In this document: positions 7,870 to 14,283 of the stretch, in pieces
How the letters are laid out: each line of letters opens with the position of its first letter
How positions within the stretch are numbered: position 1 is the stretch's first letter
Source of the DNA: an uncultured Brachyspira sp.
GTDB lineage: Bacteria; Spirochaetota; Brachyspiria; Brachyspirales; Brachyspiraceae
Direction of reading: 5' to 3'
Assembly (NCBI GenBank): GCA_934725525.1
Contig: CAKVCG010000035.1
Span: forward strand, 1-14,832
DNA length: 14,832 nucleotides
The notes under the pieces: model-generated
Told to the model about the DNA's origin: nothing
Seen by the model: only the letters and a program-made list of their open reading frames with translations
Database searches by the model: none
Translations under genes and position numbers: made by a program

Positions 7870-8724
7870 TCAATATCTATTATTAGATGAAGTTAATTTT
7901 ATCTTATTAATAACTTCGTTACTTAATCCCATATATAAAGGTTTAAATAAGTTATCAGGAAGTTCGTCATTTCTATTTGATAAAATATTCATGCATTCGT
8001 TCATCTTTGAATTCATAGCGATTCTTAAATCAGCATAAATATTTAATTTACAAATTCCTTCTCTAATAGCCTCTTTTAATTGGTCTTCTGGAGTTCCAGA
8101 ACCTCCATGCAAAACTAAAGGAACATCTGTAATATTTCTTATGCTTTTTAGGCATTCTATATCCAACTTTGGTTTAGATTTATATATACCATGAGCAGTT
8201 CCTATAGATACAGCGAGAGCATCTACATCTGTTTTTTCAACAAATTCTTCTACCTCTTTTGGGTCGGTTAATTTACTATCTCCAGTATCGCCCCCCATTA
8301 TATCCGTTCCAGCTACATATCCAAGTTCAGCCTCAACCGTAACTCCTCTTGCATGAGCATAAGTAATAACTTCTTTAGTTCTATCAATATTTTCTTTAAG
8401 CGGGTATTCGGAACTATCATACATAACTGATGAAAAACCATAGTCTATACATTTTTTTAATAAGTTTAAGTCCTTCCCATGGTCCAAATGTAACACTATT
8501 GGAATAGAATAATGATTTTGAATAGCTTTTATTGTTCCTGAAATATAAGCCAACCCTTTTCCTTGTAAATCATGTTCTAAAGCCGATAATATCACTGGCG
8601 CTCTCATTTCTTCACAAGTATCAAGTATCGCTTTCAAATAAATATCTGTAACGAAATCAAAAGCGCATACCGCATAATGTTTTTTTTGGGCATTTTTTAA
8701 CACCTCATTTAATGTGCATAACAT
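7870..8724 (-). CDS. Class II ketose-(bis)phosphate aldolase
   Basis: A 284-residue zinc aldolase of the FbaA/KbaY/GatY family, close to the usual 285 residues. The catalytic Asp and first zinc His are in HLDHG (D81, H82), followed by EAELGYVAG (131-139), GTAHG (H178), LHGGSG (H206) and the Asn of KLNIYADLR (N228). These correspond to D82, H83, H180, H208 and N230 of E. coli KbaY. The residues after that Asn read N-I-Y-A-D, whereas the family usually has Thr at the fourth position (NxDTD or NVATEL), part of the phosphate-binding site. Such enzymes cleave a ketose phosphate to dihydroxyacetone phosphate and an aldehyde. With a single kinase in the operon, a ketose 1-phosphate is more likely than a bisphosphate (inference). 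AAGGAG precedes the ATG. Confidence 0.9.
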   Translation of the reverse strand: MLCTLNEVLKNAQKKHYAVCAFDFVTDIYLKAILDTCEEMRAPVILSALEHDLQGKGLAYISGTIKAIQNHYSIPIVLHLDHGKDLNLLKKCIDYGFSSVMYDSSEYPLKENIDRTKEVITYAHARGVTVEAELGYVAGTDIMGGDTGDSKLTDPKEVEEFVEKTDVDALAVSIGTAHGIYKSKPKLDIECLKSIRNITDVPLVLHGGSGTPEDQLKEAIREGICKLNIYADLRIAMNSKMNECMNILSNRNDELPDNLFKPLYMGLSNEVINKIKLTSSNNRY

Positions 8725-8763
8725 AATTTTCTCCTTATTTTTGTTTTTTGTTATTTTTTATAA

Positions 8764-9522
8764 TTATCTTGTTATCATACCGCCGCTAACATCAAAAGTC
8801 GCACCAGTATAATAGTTTGAAGCATCTGATACTAAAAAAACAGCCATAGGCGTTAAATCGCTAGGTTCGGCTATTTTTCCAATCGGTATTCTATTTAAGT
8901 AATATTCTCCATTTTTTTCTATAGCTTTTTTTGTCATAGGGGAATTCATCATGCCTATAGCCATAGCATTAACATTGACACCCATACTAGCAATTTCTCT
9001 AGATAAAGAAATAGTAAAAGTCACAACTCCAGATTTTGATGCCGCATAATGAGCATGCCCTGTAGTAGAACCATTAAATGCAGCTTGAGAAGTGATATTT
9101 AAAATTTTCCCTTTGCCATTTCTATTTAACACATGTTTAGCAAATTCCCTAGATGTTAAAAAAACCGATGTTAAATTAATATCAAAAGTTTTTATCCATT
9201 CCTCCACTGGAGTATCAACAACATTATTAGTGGGCCAAAATCCAGCATTATTTACTAATATATCTAAATCAGGAAATTTTGTTTCCGATTCTTTAATTAA
9301 ATTAATAGTATCATCATAATTTGATAAATCTGTTTTTATCGCAAATGACTTTACATTATATTTTGATATTAATTCTTCAGAAACCTTTTGAGCATTTTCT
9401 ATTGAAATATCTGCTATAATGACATTTGTTCCCTCTTTTGCCAAATCAATAGCAAGTTGCTTACCAAAACCGCTTGCGCCTCCTGTTATGATTGCATTCT
9501 TATTTTTTAAATTAAGTTCCAT
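8764..9522 (-). CDS. Short-chain dehydrogenase/reductase, probable polyol/ketose oxidoreductase
   Basis: A complete 252-residue classical SDR. It has TGGASGFG for cofactor binding (14-21 region), Asp at the end of the second strand (D38, IIADIS), which indicates NAD, NNAG (91-94), N116, and the catalytic Ser145, Tyr159 and Lys163 (YAASK). The C-terminal VSGGM motif is also present. In a transporter, kinase and aldolase operon the expected role is oxidation of an imported polyol to a ketose, or the reverse; substrate specificity cannot be read from SDR sequence. It lies 33 bp after the permease gene and 39 bp before the aldolase gene, each with its own AGGAG-type ribosome site, so one transcript is likely. 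Confidence 0.88.
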   Translation of the reverse strand: MELNLKNKNAIITGGASGFGKQLAIDLAKEGTNVIIADISIENAQKVSEELISKYNVKSFAIKTDLSNYDDTINLIKESETKFPDLDILVNNAGFWPTNNVVDTPVEEWIKTFDINLTSVFLTSREFAKHVLNRNGKGKILNITSQAAFNGSTTGHAHYAASKSGVVTFTISLSREIASMGVNVNAMAIGMMNSPMTKKAIEKNGEYYLNRIPIGKIAEPSDLTPMAVFLVSDASNYYTGATFDVSGGMITR

Positions 9523-9555
9523 TTATATTTTCTCCTATTTTTAATATAATAATAT

Positions 9556-10500
9556 TTATTTTTTGTGCGTCATATAATCTATAGAAACTGCCAATAGTAA
9601 TATGACGCCGCTTATAAGTTCTTGCCAATAAACTGAAATATTCAGTAATACTAAAGATGAAGATATTACCGATAATAAAGCTATACCAAATACCGAACCT
9701 AATATAGACCCCTCGCCTCCAGCAAGACTAGCTCCTCCTATAACGCATGCGCTTATTGCTTGCATTTCTACCCCTATAGACGATGAAGGAGTGGCAGTTG
9801 CAAATCTTGCTATTTGTAAAATCCCAGCTATACCAGCCAATAAAGAAGATAAAATATATACAAAAGCTATAGTCCTATTAACTCTTATACCTGAAAATTT
9901 TGCCGCTTTGCTATTACTGCCAACATAAAACACTTTTCTAAATATTGTAGATTTTCTTACCATAAAATCCAAAACAATTATTAATAATACAAATAATATA
10001 ATTACAAATGGTATAGGACCTACATTCCCAGAACCTAAAAATTTAAAATTATTAGGCATACTATATAAAGATAATGGCAAACCTTTAGTAACTACATAAG
10101 TTCCACCTCTTGCAATTCCCGTCATAGCCAAAGTTGTTATAAAAGGACTTAAACCTATTTTAGTAATAAAAAACATATTTACGCTACCTATAAAAATGCT
10201 AACGATTATACCTATTAATGATGCTATCCATATATTTCCGCCAGCTTGAAAAATTGCCCCTGTAATAGCTCCAGTAAAAGCCATAACAGAACCGACCGAT
10301 AAATCTATTCCTCCGCTTATTAAAACAATACTCATACCAATTGCTACTATTCCATTAATAGCAAAACTTAAAACAGTCGTCTTTATATTTCCCGAAGTTA
10401 GAAAATATGGAGAAAGAAAACTCATTATAATACCAACAACTAATAAAATGAAAAATAATGTGCTTTCTCTAAAACCTAATAATTTTTTTATAATCTTCAT
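9556..10500 (-). CDS. Sugar ABC transporter permease, RbsC-like
   Basis: The 314-residue integral membrane protein of the RbsC/XylH/AraH group would form the homodimeric channel of the importer. Hydrophobic helices run through most of its length, starting at about 14-30. Two family signatures are clear: ISGGIDLSVGS (61-71) and the cytoplasmic coupling region GGASLAGGEGSILG (255-268), which contacts the ATPase. Length and motifs are complete. It follows the ATPase gene by only 16 bp, with AAGGATA as ribosome site. The RbsC name describes the transporter class; the substrate is not necessarily ribose. Confidence 0.92.
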   Translation of the reverse strand: MKIIKKLLGFRESTLFFILLVVGIIMSFLSPYFLTSGNIKTTVLSFAINGIVAIGMSIVLISGGIDLSVGSVMAFTGAITGAIFQAGGNIWIASLIGIIVSIFIGSVNMFFITKIGLSPFITTLAMTGIARGGTYVVTKGLPLSLYSMPNNFKFLGSGNVGPIPFVIILFVLLIIVLDFMVRKSTIFRKVFYVGSNSKAAKFSGIRVNRTIAFVYILSSLLAGIAGILQIARFATATPSSSIGVEMQAISACVIGGASLAGGEGSILGSVFGIALLSVISSSLVLLNISVYWQELISGVILLLAVSIDYMTHKK

Positions 10501-10516
10501 AAAATATCCTTAAAAT

Positions 10517-12010
10517 TTATATTTTACCAAATGACGCCATTTGAATAAGATTTTCTTCAGTAATTCCATCATTAGTAACGATTCCTACATTATTTCCTGA
10601 ATGTATAACCATAACCCTATCAGATAAACCTATAATTTCCGGCAATTCGCTGGAAATCATTATTATACCTATTCCTTGATTAACAAGCTCTCTTAATAAA
10701 TAATGTATTTCATGTTTAGCTCCGACATCTATACCTCTTGTCGGTTCATCCATTATAATAATTTTTGGATTTACAGATAAAAGCTTTGATATTAAAACTT
10801 TTTGCTGATTTCCGCCGCTAAGATTCAATATTTTATTATATAAATTCCCAACCTTAATATTAAGTTTATCCGTATAATAAGAGCCTAATTCCTTTAATTT
10901 TTTATTATTAACTATTTTATTAATAGAAACTTTGTCTATATCCATTGCACAAATATTATTTAAATAATCCATTTCTAAAAAAAGTCCTTCCGTTTTTCTA
11001 TCTTCGGTTAAATATAAAATTCCGTTTTTTATAGATTCGCTATAATTTTTGAAATATACTTTATTGCCTAAATAAATTATATTTCCAGAATCAATTTTAT
11101 TGAGTCCTACTATAGATTTAACAATCTCGCTTCTACCAGAACCTATCAAACCAAATATACCTAATATTTCACCTTCATAAAGTTGAAAATTTATATTTTG
11201 AAAGATATTATTGTAAGATAAATTAACAACATCTAAAATAATATTATCAGATTTATGTTTTTGTTTTTCAGGATATATATTAGTCAAATCTCTACCAACC
11301 ATTTTATTCACAATATTAACTTCATCCGTATCTTTTGCATTAACAGTTTCTACAAAATTACCGTCTCTAAGCACAGTTATTTCATCGCATATTTTAAATA
11401 TCTCTGCCATGCGATGACTAATATAAATAATAGAAATTCCTTTATTCTTTAAAGAACTAATTATTTCTAATAGATTATTAGCTTCTTTTTCGCTTAATGA
11501 TGCGGTAGGTTCGTCAAAGATTATAATACGACAATCGTCTGAAAGAGTTTTAATTATTTCTATAATTTGCTGTTGCGATATAGTTAATTCGGATACTTTA
11601 GCATAAGGATTTATGTCAGAATTAAACATAGCAAGATATATTTTTGCTTTCATAGCGTATTTCCTATAATTTATAATTAAAGAATTATTTTTATTTATCC
11701 GATTCATAAATATATTCTCTACTACATTTAAATGCTGACATAACGATATTTCCTGATGAACAAAACCTATATGTAAGTCTTTAGCATCGGAAGGGTTATT
11801 TATATCTACTTTATTACCATTTATATATATTTGTCCGCTATCGGGTTTATGAACGCCAGATATTATACTCATCAAAGTCGATTTTCCAGCTCCATTTTCG
11901 CCGACTATGGCATGTGCGCTATAATCTTTAAAAGATATACTGACATTATTTAATGCTTGCGTGCCGCCAAATCTTTTGCTTATATTTTTAACTTCTAAAA
12001 CAGTAGACAT
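10517..12010 (-). CDS. Sugar ABC transporter double ATPase, RbsA-like
   Basis: A 497-residue protein with two fused nucleotide-binding domains, the standard arrangement for CUT2-class sugar importers. Domain 1 has Walker A GENGAGKST (37-45), a degenerate signature LTISQQQ (142-148), Walker B IIIFDEPTA (162-170) and the switch His in YISHR. Domain 2 has a Walker A without the Lys (GLIGSGRSE, 287-295), a good LSGGNQQK signature (397-404) and Walker B IIIMDEPTRG (417-426). One catalytically weak site is normal for this family, not a defect. It powers import through the RbsC-like permease. It sits 47 bp after the binding-protein gene, with AGGG five bases before the ATG. Confidence 0.95.
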   Translation of the reverse strand: MSTVLEVKNISKRFGGTQALNNVSISFKDYSAHAIVGENGAGKSTLMSIISGVHKPDSGQIYINGNKVDINNPSDAKDLHIGFVHQEISLCQHLNVVENIFMNRINKNNSLIINYRKYAMKAKIYLAMFNSDINPYAKVSELTISQQQIIEIIKTLSDDCRIIIFDEPTASLSEKEANNLLEIISSLKNKGISIIYISHRMAEIFKICDEITVLRDGNFVETVNAKDTDEVNIVNKMVGRDLTNIYPEKQKHKSDNIILDVVNLSYNNIFQNINFQLYEGEILGIFGLIGSGRSEIVKSIVGLNKIDSGNIIYLGNKVYFKNYSESIKNGILYLTEDRKTEGLFLEMDYLNNICAMDIDKVSINKIVNNKKLKELGSYYTDKLNIKVGNLYNKILNLSGGNQQKVLISKLLSVNPKIIIMDEPTRGIDVGAKHEIHYLLRELVNQGIGIIMISSELPEIIGLSDRVMVIHSGNNVGIVTNDGITEENLIQMASFGKI

Positions 12011-12057
12011 AAATACCCTGCCTAAAAAACTTACTTAATGTTTCTATTCTTAAATAC

Positions 12058-13086
12058 CTATTCCTCTGTTCCCTTAGAACCTAATCTCTCTAAATATCTT
12101 TTTGTATAAAAGAATTCAGCGTTTTCTTTAGTAACTATATCTAATCCATTATCAACTAAAGGAACTTGAAACGCTTCCTTATTCAAAGTTTGCCAACCGT
12201 TCATAGGGTCCAAAAGCCCATGTTTTGAAGCATATAAAAATAACATAGATAAATATCCTTGCATAGCTACATTTGGTTGTATAGCTCCAAACATTTTTCC
12301 ATCAGAAATCATATCCAATACGGCTTCATTAATATCAACGCAGATTACATTAATTCCTGTTCCTAATTCCAATGCCGCTTGCGCCGCTCCCATACCTGAA
12401 GTAGCTTCTGGAATAAAACAGCCTTTTATATTTGGATTAGCTTGAACCATAGTCTGTAAAGCAGTATAAGCCCTGTTAGCATCTTGGTTACCAACGGCTC
12501 TTGCCACAACTTTTATATTATAATCTCTTTCTATTTTTTCTATGAAAGAACGAACTCTTATTTCATGATTCAATTGACCTGGGTTTTCTATTACACAAAC
12601 CTCGCCTCTTCCTCCCATAGCTTCCGCTATAGCGTCTGCTGCGGCATAACCTTCTTTTACATTATCAGATGTAATAAACGCCAACCTCTTACTATCGGGC
12701 GAATCGGCTGCAAAAGTTACAACCTTTACGCCAGAATCCATAGCTTGATTAATAGGGTCAATAAAAGCATTAGGTTCTATCGGATGGACTGCTATGCCTG
12801 CGGGATTTTTTACTAATACCTGATTAAAAACCGATACTTCTTTATTGATATCATACTCGGGAGTTCCAGTATATACCGTCTTTACGCCTAATTGCCTACC
12901 CGCCATTTTAAAACCCTCATAGACTCCAACCCAATATTCGATACCGCTCATCATAGTAACCATGTAGTAAACCTCGTCTTCACTACCTAAAAATGCCCCT
13001 GTTTTATCAGTAGAAACATTTTGCGACACTCTATTTTGGGAACATCCCAAAATAACCAAAACGAATACAATTAACATCTTTTTCAT
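12058..13086 (-). CDS. Sugar-binding lipoprotein of ABC transporter, RbsB-like
   Basis: The 342-residue product is a periplasmic-binding-protein (Peripla_BP_4 type) lipoprotein. It has a short signal sequence with lipobox ILGC (Cys15), then a Ser/Asn linker and a two-lobed binding fold. Recognisable family elements are NQVLVKNPAGIAVHPIEPN, VKVVTFAADSPDS, IENPGQLNHEIRVRSF, IKGCFIPEATSGMGAAQA and GAIQPNVAMQGYLSM. It captures the sugar outside the inner membrane and delivers it to the permease. As first gene of the operon it would be made in largest amounts. GGAG stands 8-9 bases before the ATG, and a strong promoter lies just upstream. The ligand cannot be told from sequence; the VTMMSGIEYWVGVYEGF start resembles simple-sugar binders. 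Confidence 0.93.
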   Translation of the reverse strand: MKKMLIVFVLVILGCSQNRVSQNVSTDKTGAFLGSEDEVYYMVTMMSGIEYWVGVYEGFKMAGRQLGVKTVYTGTPEYDINKEVSVFNQVLVKNPAGIAVHPIEPNAFIDPINQAMDSGVKVVTFAADSPDSKRLAFITSDNVKEGYAAADAIAEAMGGRGEVCVIENPGQLNHEIRVRSFIEKIERDYNIKVVARAVGNQDANRAYTALQTMVQANPNIKGCFIPEATSGMGAAQAALELGTGINVICVDINEAVLDMISDGKMFGAIQPNVAMQGYLSMLFLYASKHGLLDPMNGWQTLNKEAFQVPLVDNGLDIVTKENAEFFYTKRYLERLGSKGTEE

Positions 13087-13116
13087 TGTATCTCTCCTAT
13101 AAATGTTATTAATTAT

Positions 13117-13133
13117 TTATACTAATAGTATAA
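13117..13133 (-). promoter_or_regulatory. Palindromic operator candidate over the operon -10
   Basis: TTATACTAATAGTATAA is a perfect inverted repeat with 8-bp arms around one central base. It covers the whole -10 (TATACT) of the operon promoter and its expected start site near 13120, where a bound repressor would block transcription. The divergent SorC-family regulator is the obvious candidate to bind it. The palindrome is visible; binding is inferred. Confidence 0.55.
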
Positions 13134-13155
13134 TACATTTTATTATATTTGTCAA
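13127..13155 (-). promoter_or_regulatory. Main promoter of the sugar operon
   Basis: On the minus strand, TTGACA (13150-13155, perfect -35), a 17-bp spacer and TATACT (13127-13132, 5/6 match to the -10). Transcription would start near 13120, giving a leader of about 33 nt with AGGAG before the rbsB-like ATG. An A tract of 19 bases lies 12 bp upstream of the -35, where it could act like an UP element or intrinsic bend. This is a strong promoter by sequence, so repression is likely needed to regulate it. Confidence 0.8.
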
Positions 13156-13167
13156 ATAAAAATGTTA

Positions 13168-13186
13168 TTTTTTTTTTTTTTTTTTT
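13168..13186. repeat. 19-nt T homopolymer between the divergent promoters
   Basis: An uninterrupted run of 19 T on the + strand (19 A on the operon strand), 12 bp upstream of the operon -35 and 68 bp upstream of the regulator -35. A run of this length is prone to slippage during replication and to sequencing error. Length change would alter the spacing between upstream elements and the promoter, a known route to phase-variable expression in other bacteria. Confidence 0.95.
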
Positions 13187-13218
13187 GTAATATAATATTA
13201 ATAACAAATGTAAAAGTA

Positions 13219-13258
13219 TCAATAATAATAAAATCTTAAAATTTTTTATTATTATTGA
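13219..13258 (+). promoter_or_regulatory. 15-bp-arm inverted repeat at the regulator promoter
   Basis: TCAATAATAATAAAA (13219-13233) and TTTTATTATTATTGA (13244-13258) are exact reverse complements separated by 10 bp. The right arm supplies the first four bases of the regulator -35 (TTGACA), so a protein bound here would compete with RNA polymerase. It is a candidate site for autoregulation by the SorC-family protein. The arms are nearly all A/T with a trinucleotide rhythm, so chance is not excluded, but 15 perfect pairs ending in C-G and T-A are notable. Confidence 0.55.
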
Positions 13259-13283
13259 CATATACAGTTAAAGAAAATATAAT
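13255..13283 (+). promoter_or_regulatory. Perfect-consensus sigma70 promoter of the regulator gene
   Basis: TTGACA (13255-13260), a 17-bp spacer and TATAAT (13278-13283) match the sigma70 consensus at all twelve positions with ideal spacing. Transcription would begin near 13290, leaving a leader of about 29 nt before the regulator ATG. Confidence 0.8.
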
Positions 13284-13318
13284 TATTATAAAATACTGAA
13301 TGAATATTAGCAGAATAG

Positions 13319-14272
13319 ATGATACAGAATAATAAAAAAATAGCAAAGATAGCAAAAATAGCTTTCTTATACTATAAAAAAGACAAAAATCAGGAAGAAA
13401 TTTCAAAAATAATGTCTATAGCCAGACCTACGGTTTCAAAATTAATATCGGAGGCAAAAGATTTATCTTTGGTGGATTTTAAAATTAAATATCCTTGGAG
13501 AGATAAAGAATTAGAAAATAAAATAATTAATAAATTCAATATAAAAGAAGCCGTAGTAATAGAATGTTTGAATAACTCGGAAGATGAAATTATTATGGAA
13601 ATAGGAATAGCTGCTGCAAATTATTTTTCAAATATAATAGATAAAGTTAAAAATGTCGGAATATCATGGGGACAATCTCTATATTCTATGATAGAAAATT
13701 TAAATACAAAAAACTCTTCGGTAGAAAATATTATACAAATGATAGGAGCGGCAGGATACGAAAATAAAAATTATAACGGACCTTTACTCGCTCAATATTT
13801 GTCTAAAAAATTAAATTCTCAATGTTTGATGATTCATTCGCCTTTAGTAGCTGGAAATAAAGATATAGCTAAATTTTTAATTAATGATAATAATATTAAA
13901 AATATTTTTAAAAAGATATCAAATTTAGACATAGCTTTTGTAGGAATAGGATGCGTTGAATTAAAAAACAACAGCCTATATAAAACAGGATATATAAGCG
14001 AAGAAGAATTAAATAAAATAAAGAATGCAGGGGCAGTCGGAGATATTTGCGCTAATTTTTACGATATAAATGGAAAAGAATTGGATATAGATATTAATAA
14101 CAGAGTAATAGGAGCGAAGTTATCGGATTTAAAAAAGATAAAAAATGTTGTTGGAGTAGCTTCGGGATTAATAAAATCTAAAGCCGTTTACTCCGCTTTA
14201 ATGGGAAAATATTTGAATACCATAATCATAGATTCAGAATTGGCAAAAAGTTTATTGAATCATAAACAATAA
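13319..14272 (+). CDS. SorC/DeoR-family sugar-responsive transcriptional regulator
   Basis: The 317-residue protein starts with a helix-turn-helix (about 20-48, QEEISKIMSIARPTVSKLI, with the typical RPTVSKL recognition helix). The rest is a SorC-type sugar-binding domain. Family marks are VGISWGQSLYSM (113-124), IGAAGYENKNYNGP, FVGIGCVE (208-214) and the strong signature GAVGDICANFYDINGKELD (238-256). Such proteins bind phosphorylated sugars, often the product of the pathway kinase, and act as repressors or activators (for example SorC, LsrR, DeoR, CggR). It is divergent from the sugar operon across a 232-bp control region with palindromes at both promoters, so it very probably controls that operon and itself. 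The ATG has no clear Shine-Dalgarno sequence (GCAGAATAG), so the protein may be made at a low level despite the consensus promoter. It ends 11 bp before the convergent mnmE. Confidence 0.9.
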   Translation: MIQNNKKIAKIAKIAFLYYKKDKNQEEISKIMSIARPTVSKLISEAKDLSLVDFKIKYPWRDKELENKIINKFNIKEAVVIECLNNSEDEIIMEIGIAAANYFSNIIDKVKNVGISWGQSLYSMIENLNTKNSSVENIIQMIGAAGYENKNYNGPLLAQYLSKKLNSQCLMIHSPLVAGNKDIAKFLINDNNIKNIFKKISNLDIAFVGIGCVELKNNSLYKTGYISEEELNKIKNAGAVGDICANFYDINGKELDIDINNRVIGAKLSDLKKIKNVVGVASGLIKSKAVYSALMGKYLNTIIIDSELAKSLLNHKQ

Positions 14273-14283
14273 TTATTTTAAAA

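Larger units (their letters stand above)
13101..13169 (-). repeat. Two direct copies of AATAACATTT around the operon promoter
   Basis: On the minus strand AATAACATTT occurs at 13160-13169, just upstream of the -35, and again at 13101-13110, between the start site and the ribosome site; both are followed by a T/A-rich extension. The copies are 59 bp apart. Two sites bracketing a promoter would suit a repressor binding pair, but at this AT content a 10-bp repeat may be chance. Confidence 0.35.

Noticed and set aside
9556..13086. A dedicated ribose transporter (rbsB, rbsA, rbsC)
   Set aside because: No rbsK, rbsD or LacI-type rbsR is present and the enzyme genes do not fit ribose use; RbsBAC here only names the transporter class.
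5249..14272. The cluster as an AI-2 (lsr) uptake and processing system
   Set aside because: SorC-type regulator, RbsBAC-like importer and FGGY kinase recall lsrR, lsrACDB and lsrK. But the permease is single, the aldolase is a class II zinc enzyme rather than LsrF, no LsrG is present, and the kinase matches LyxK better than LsrK.
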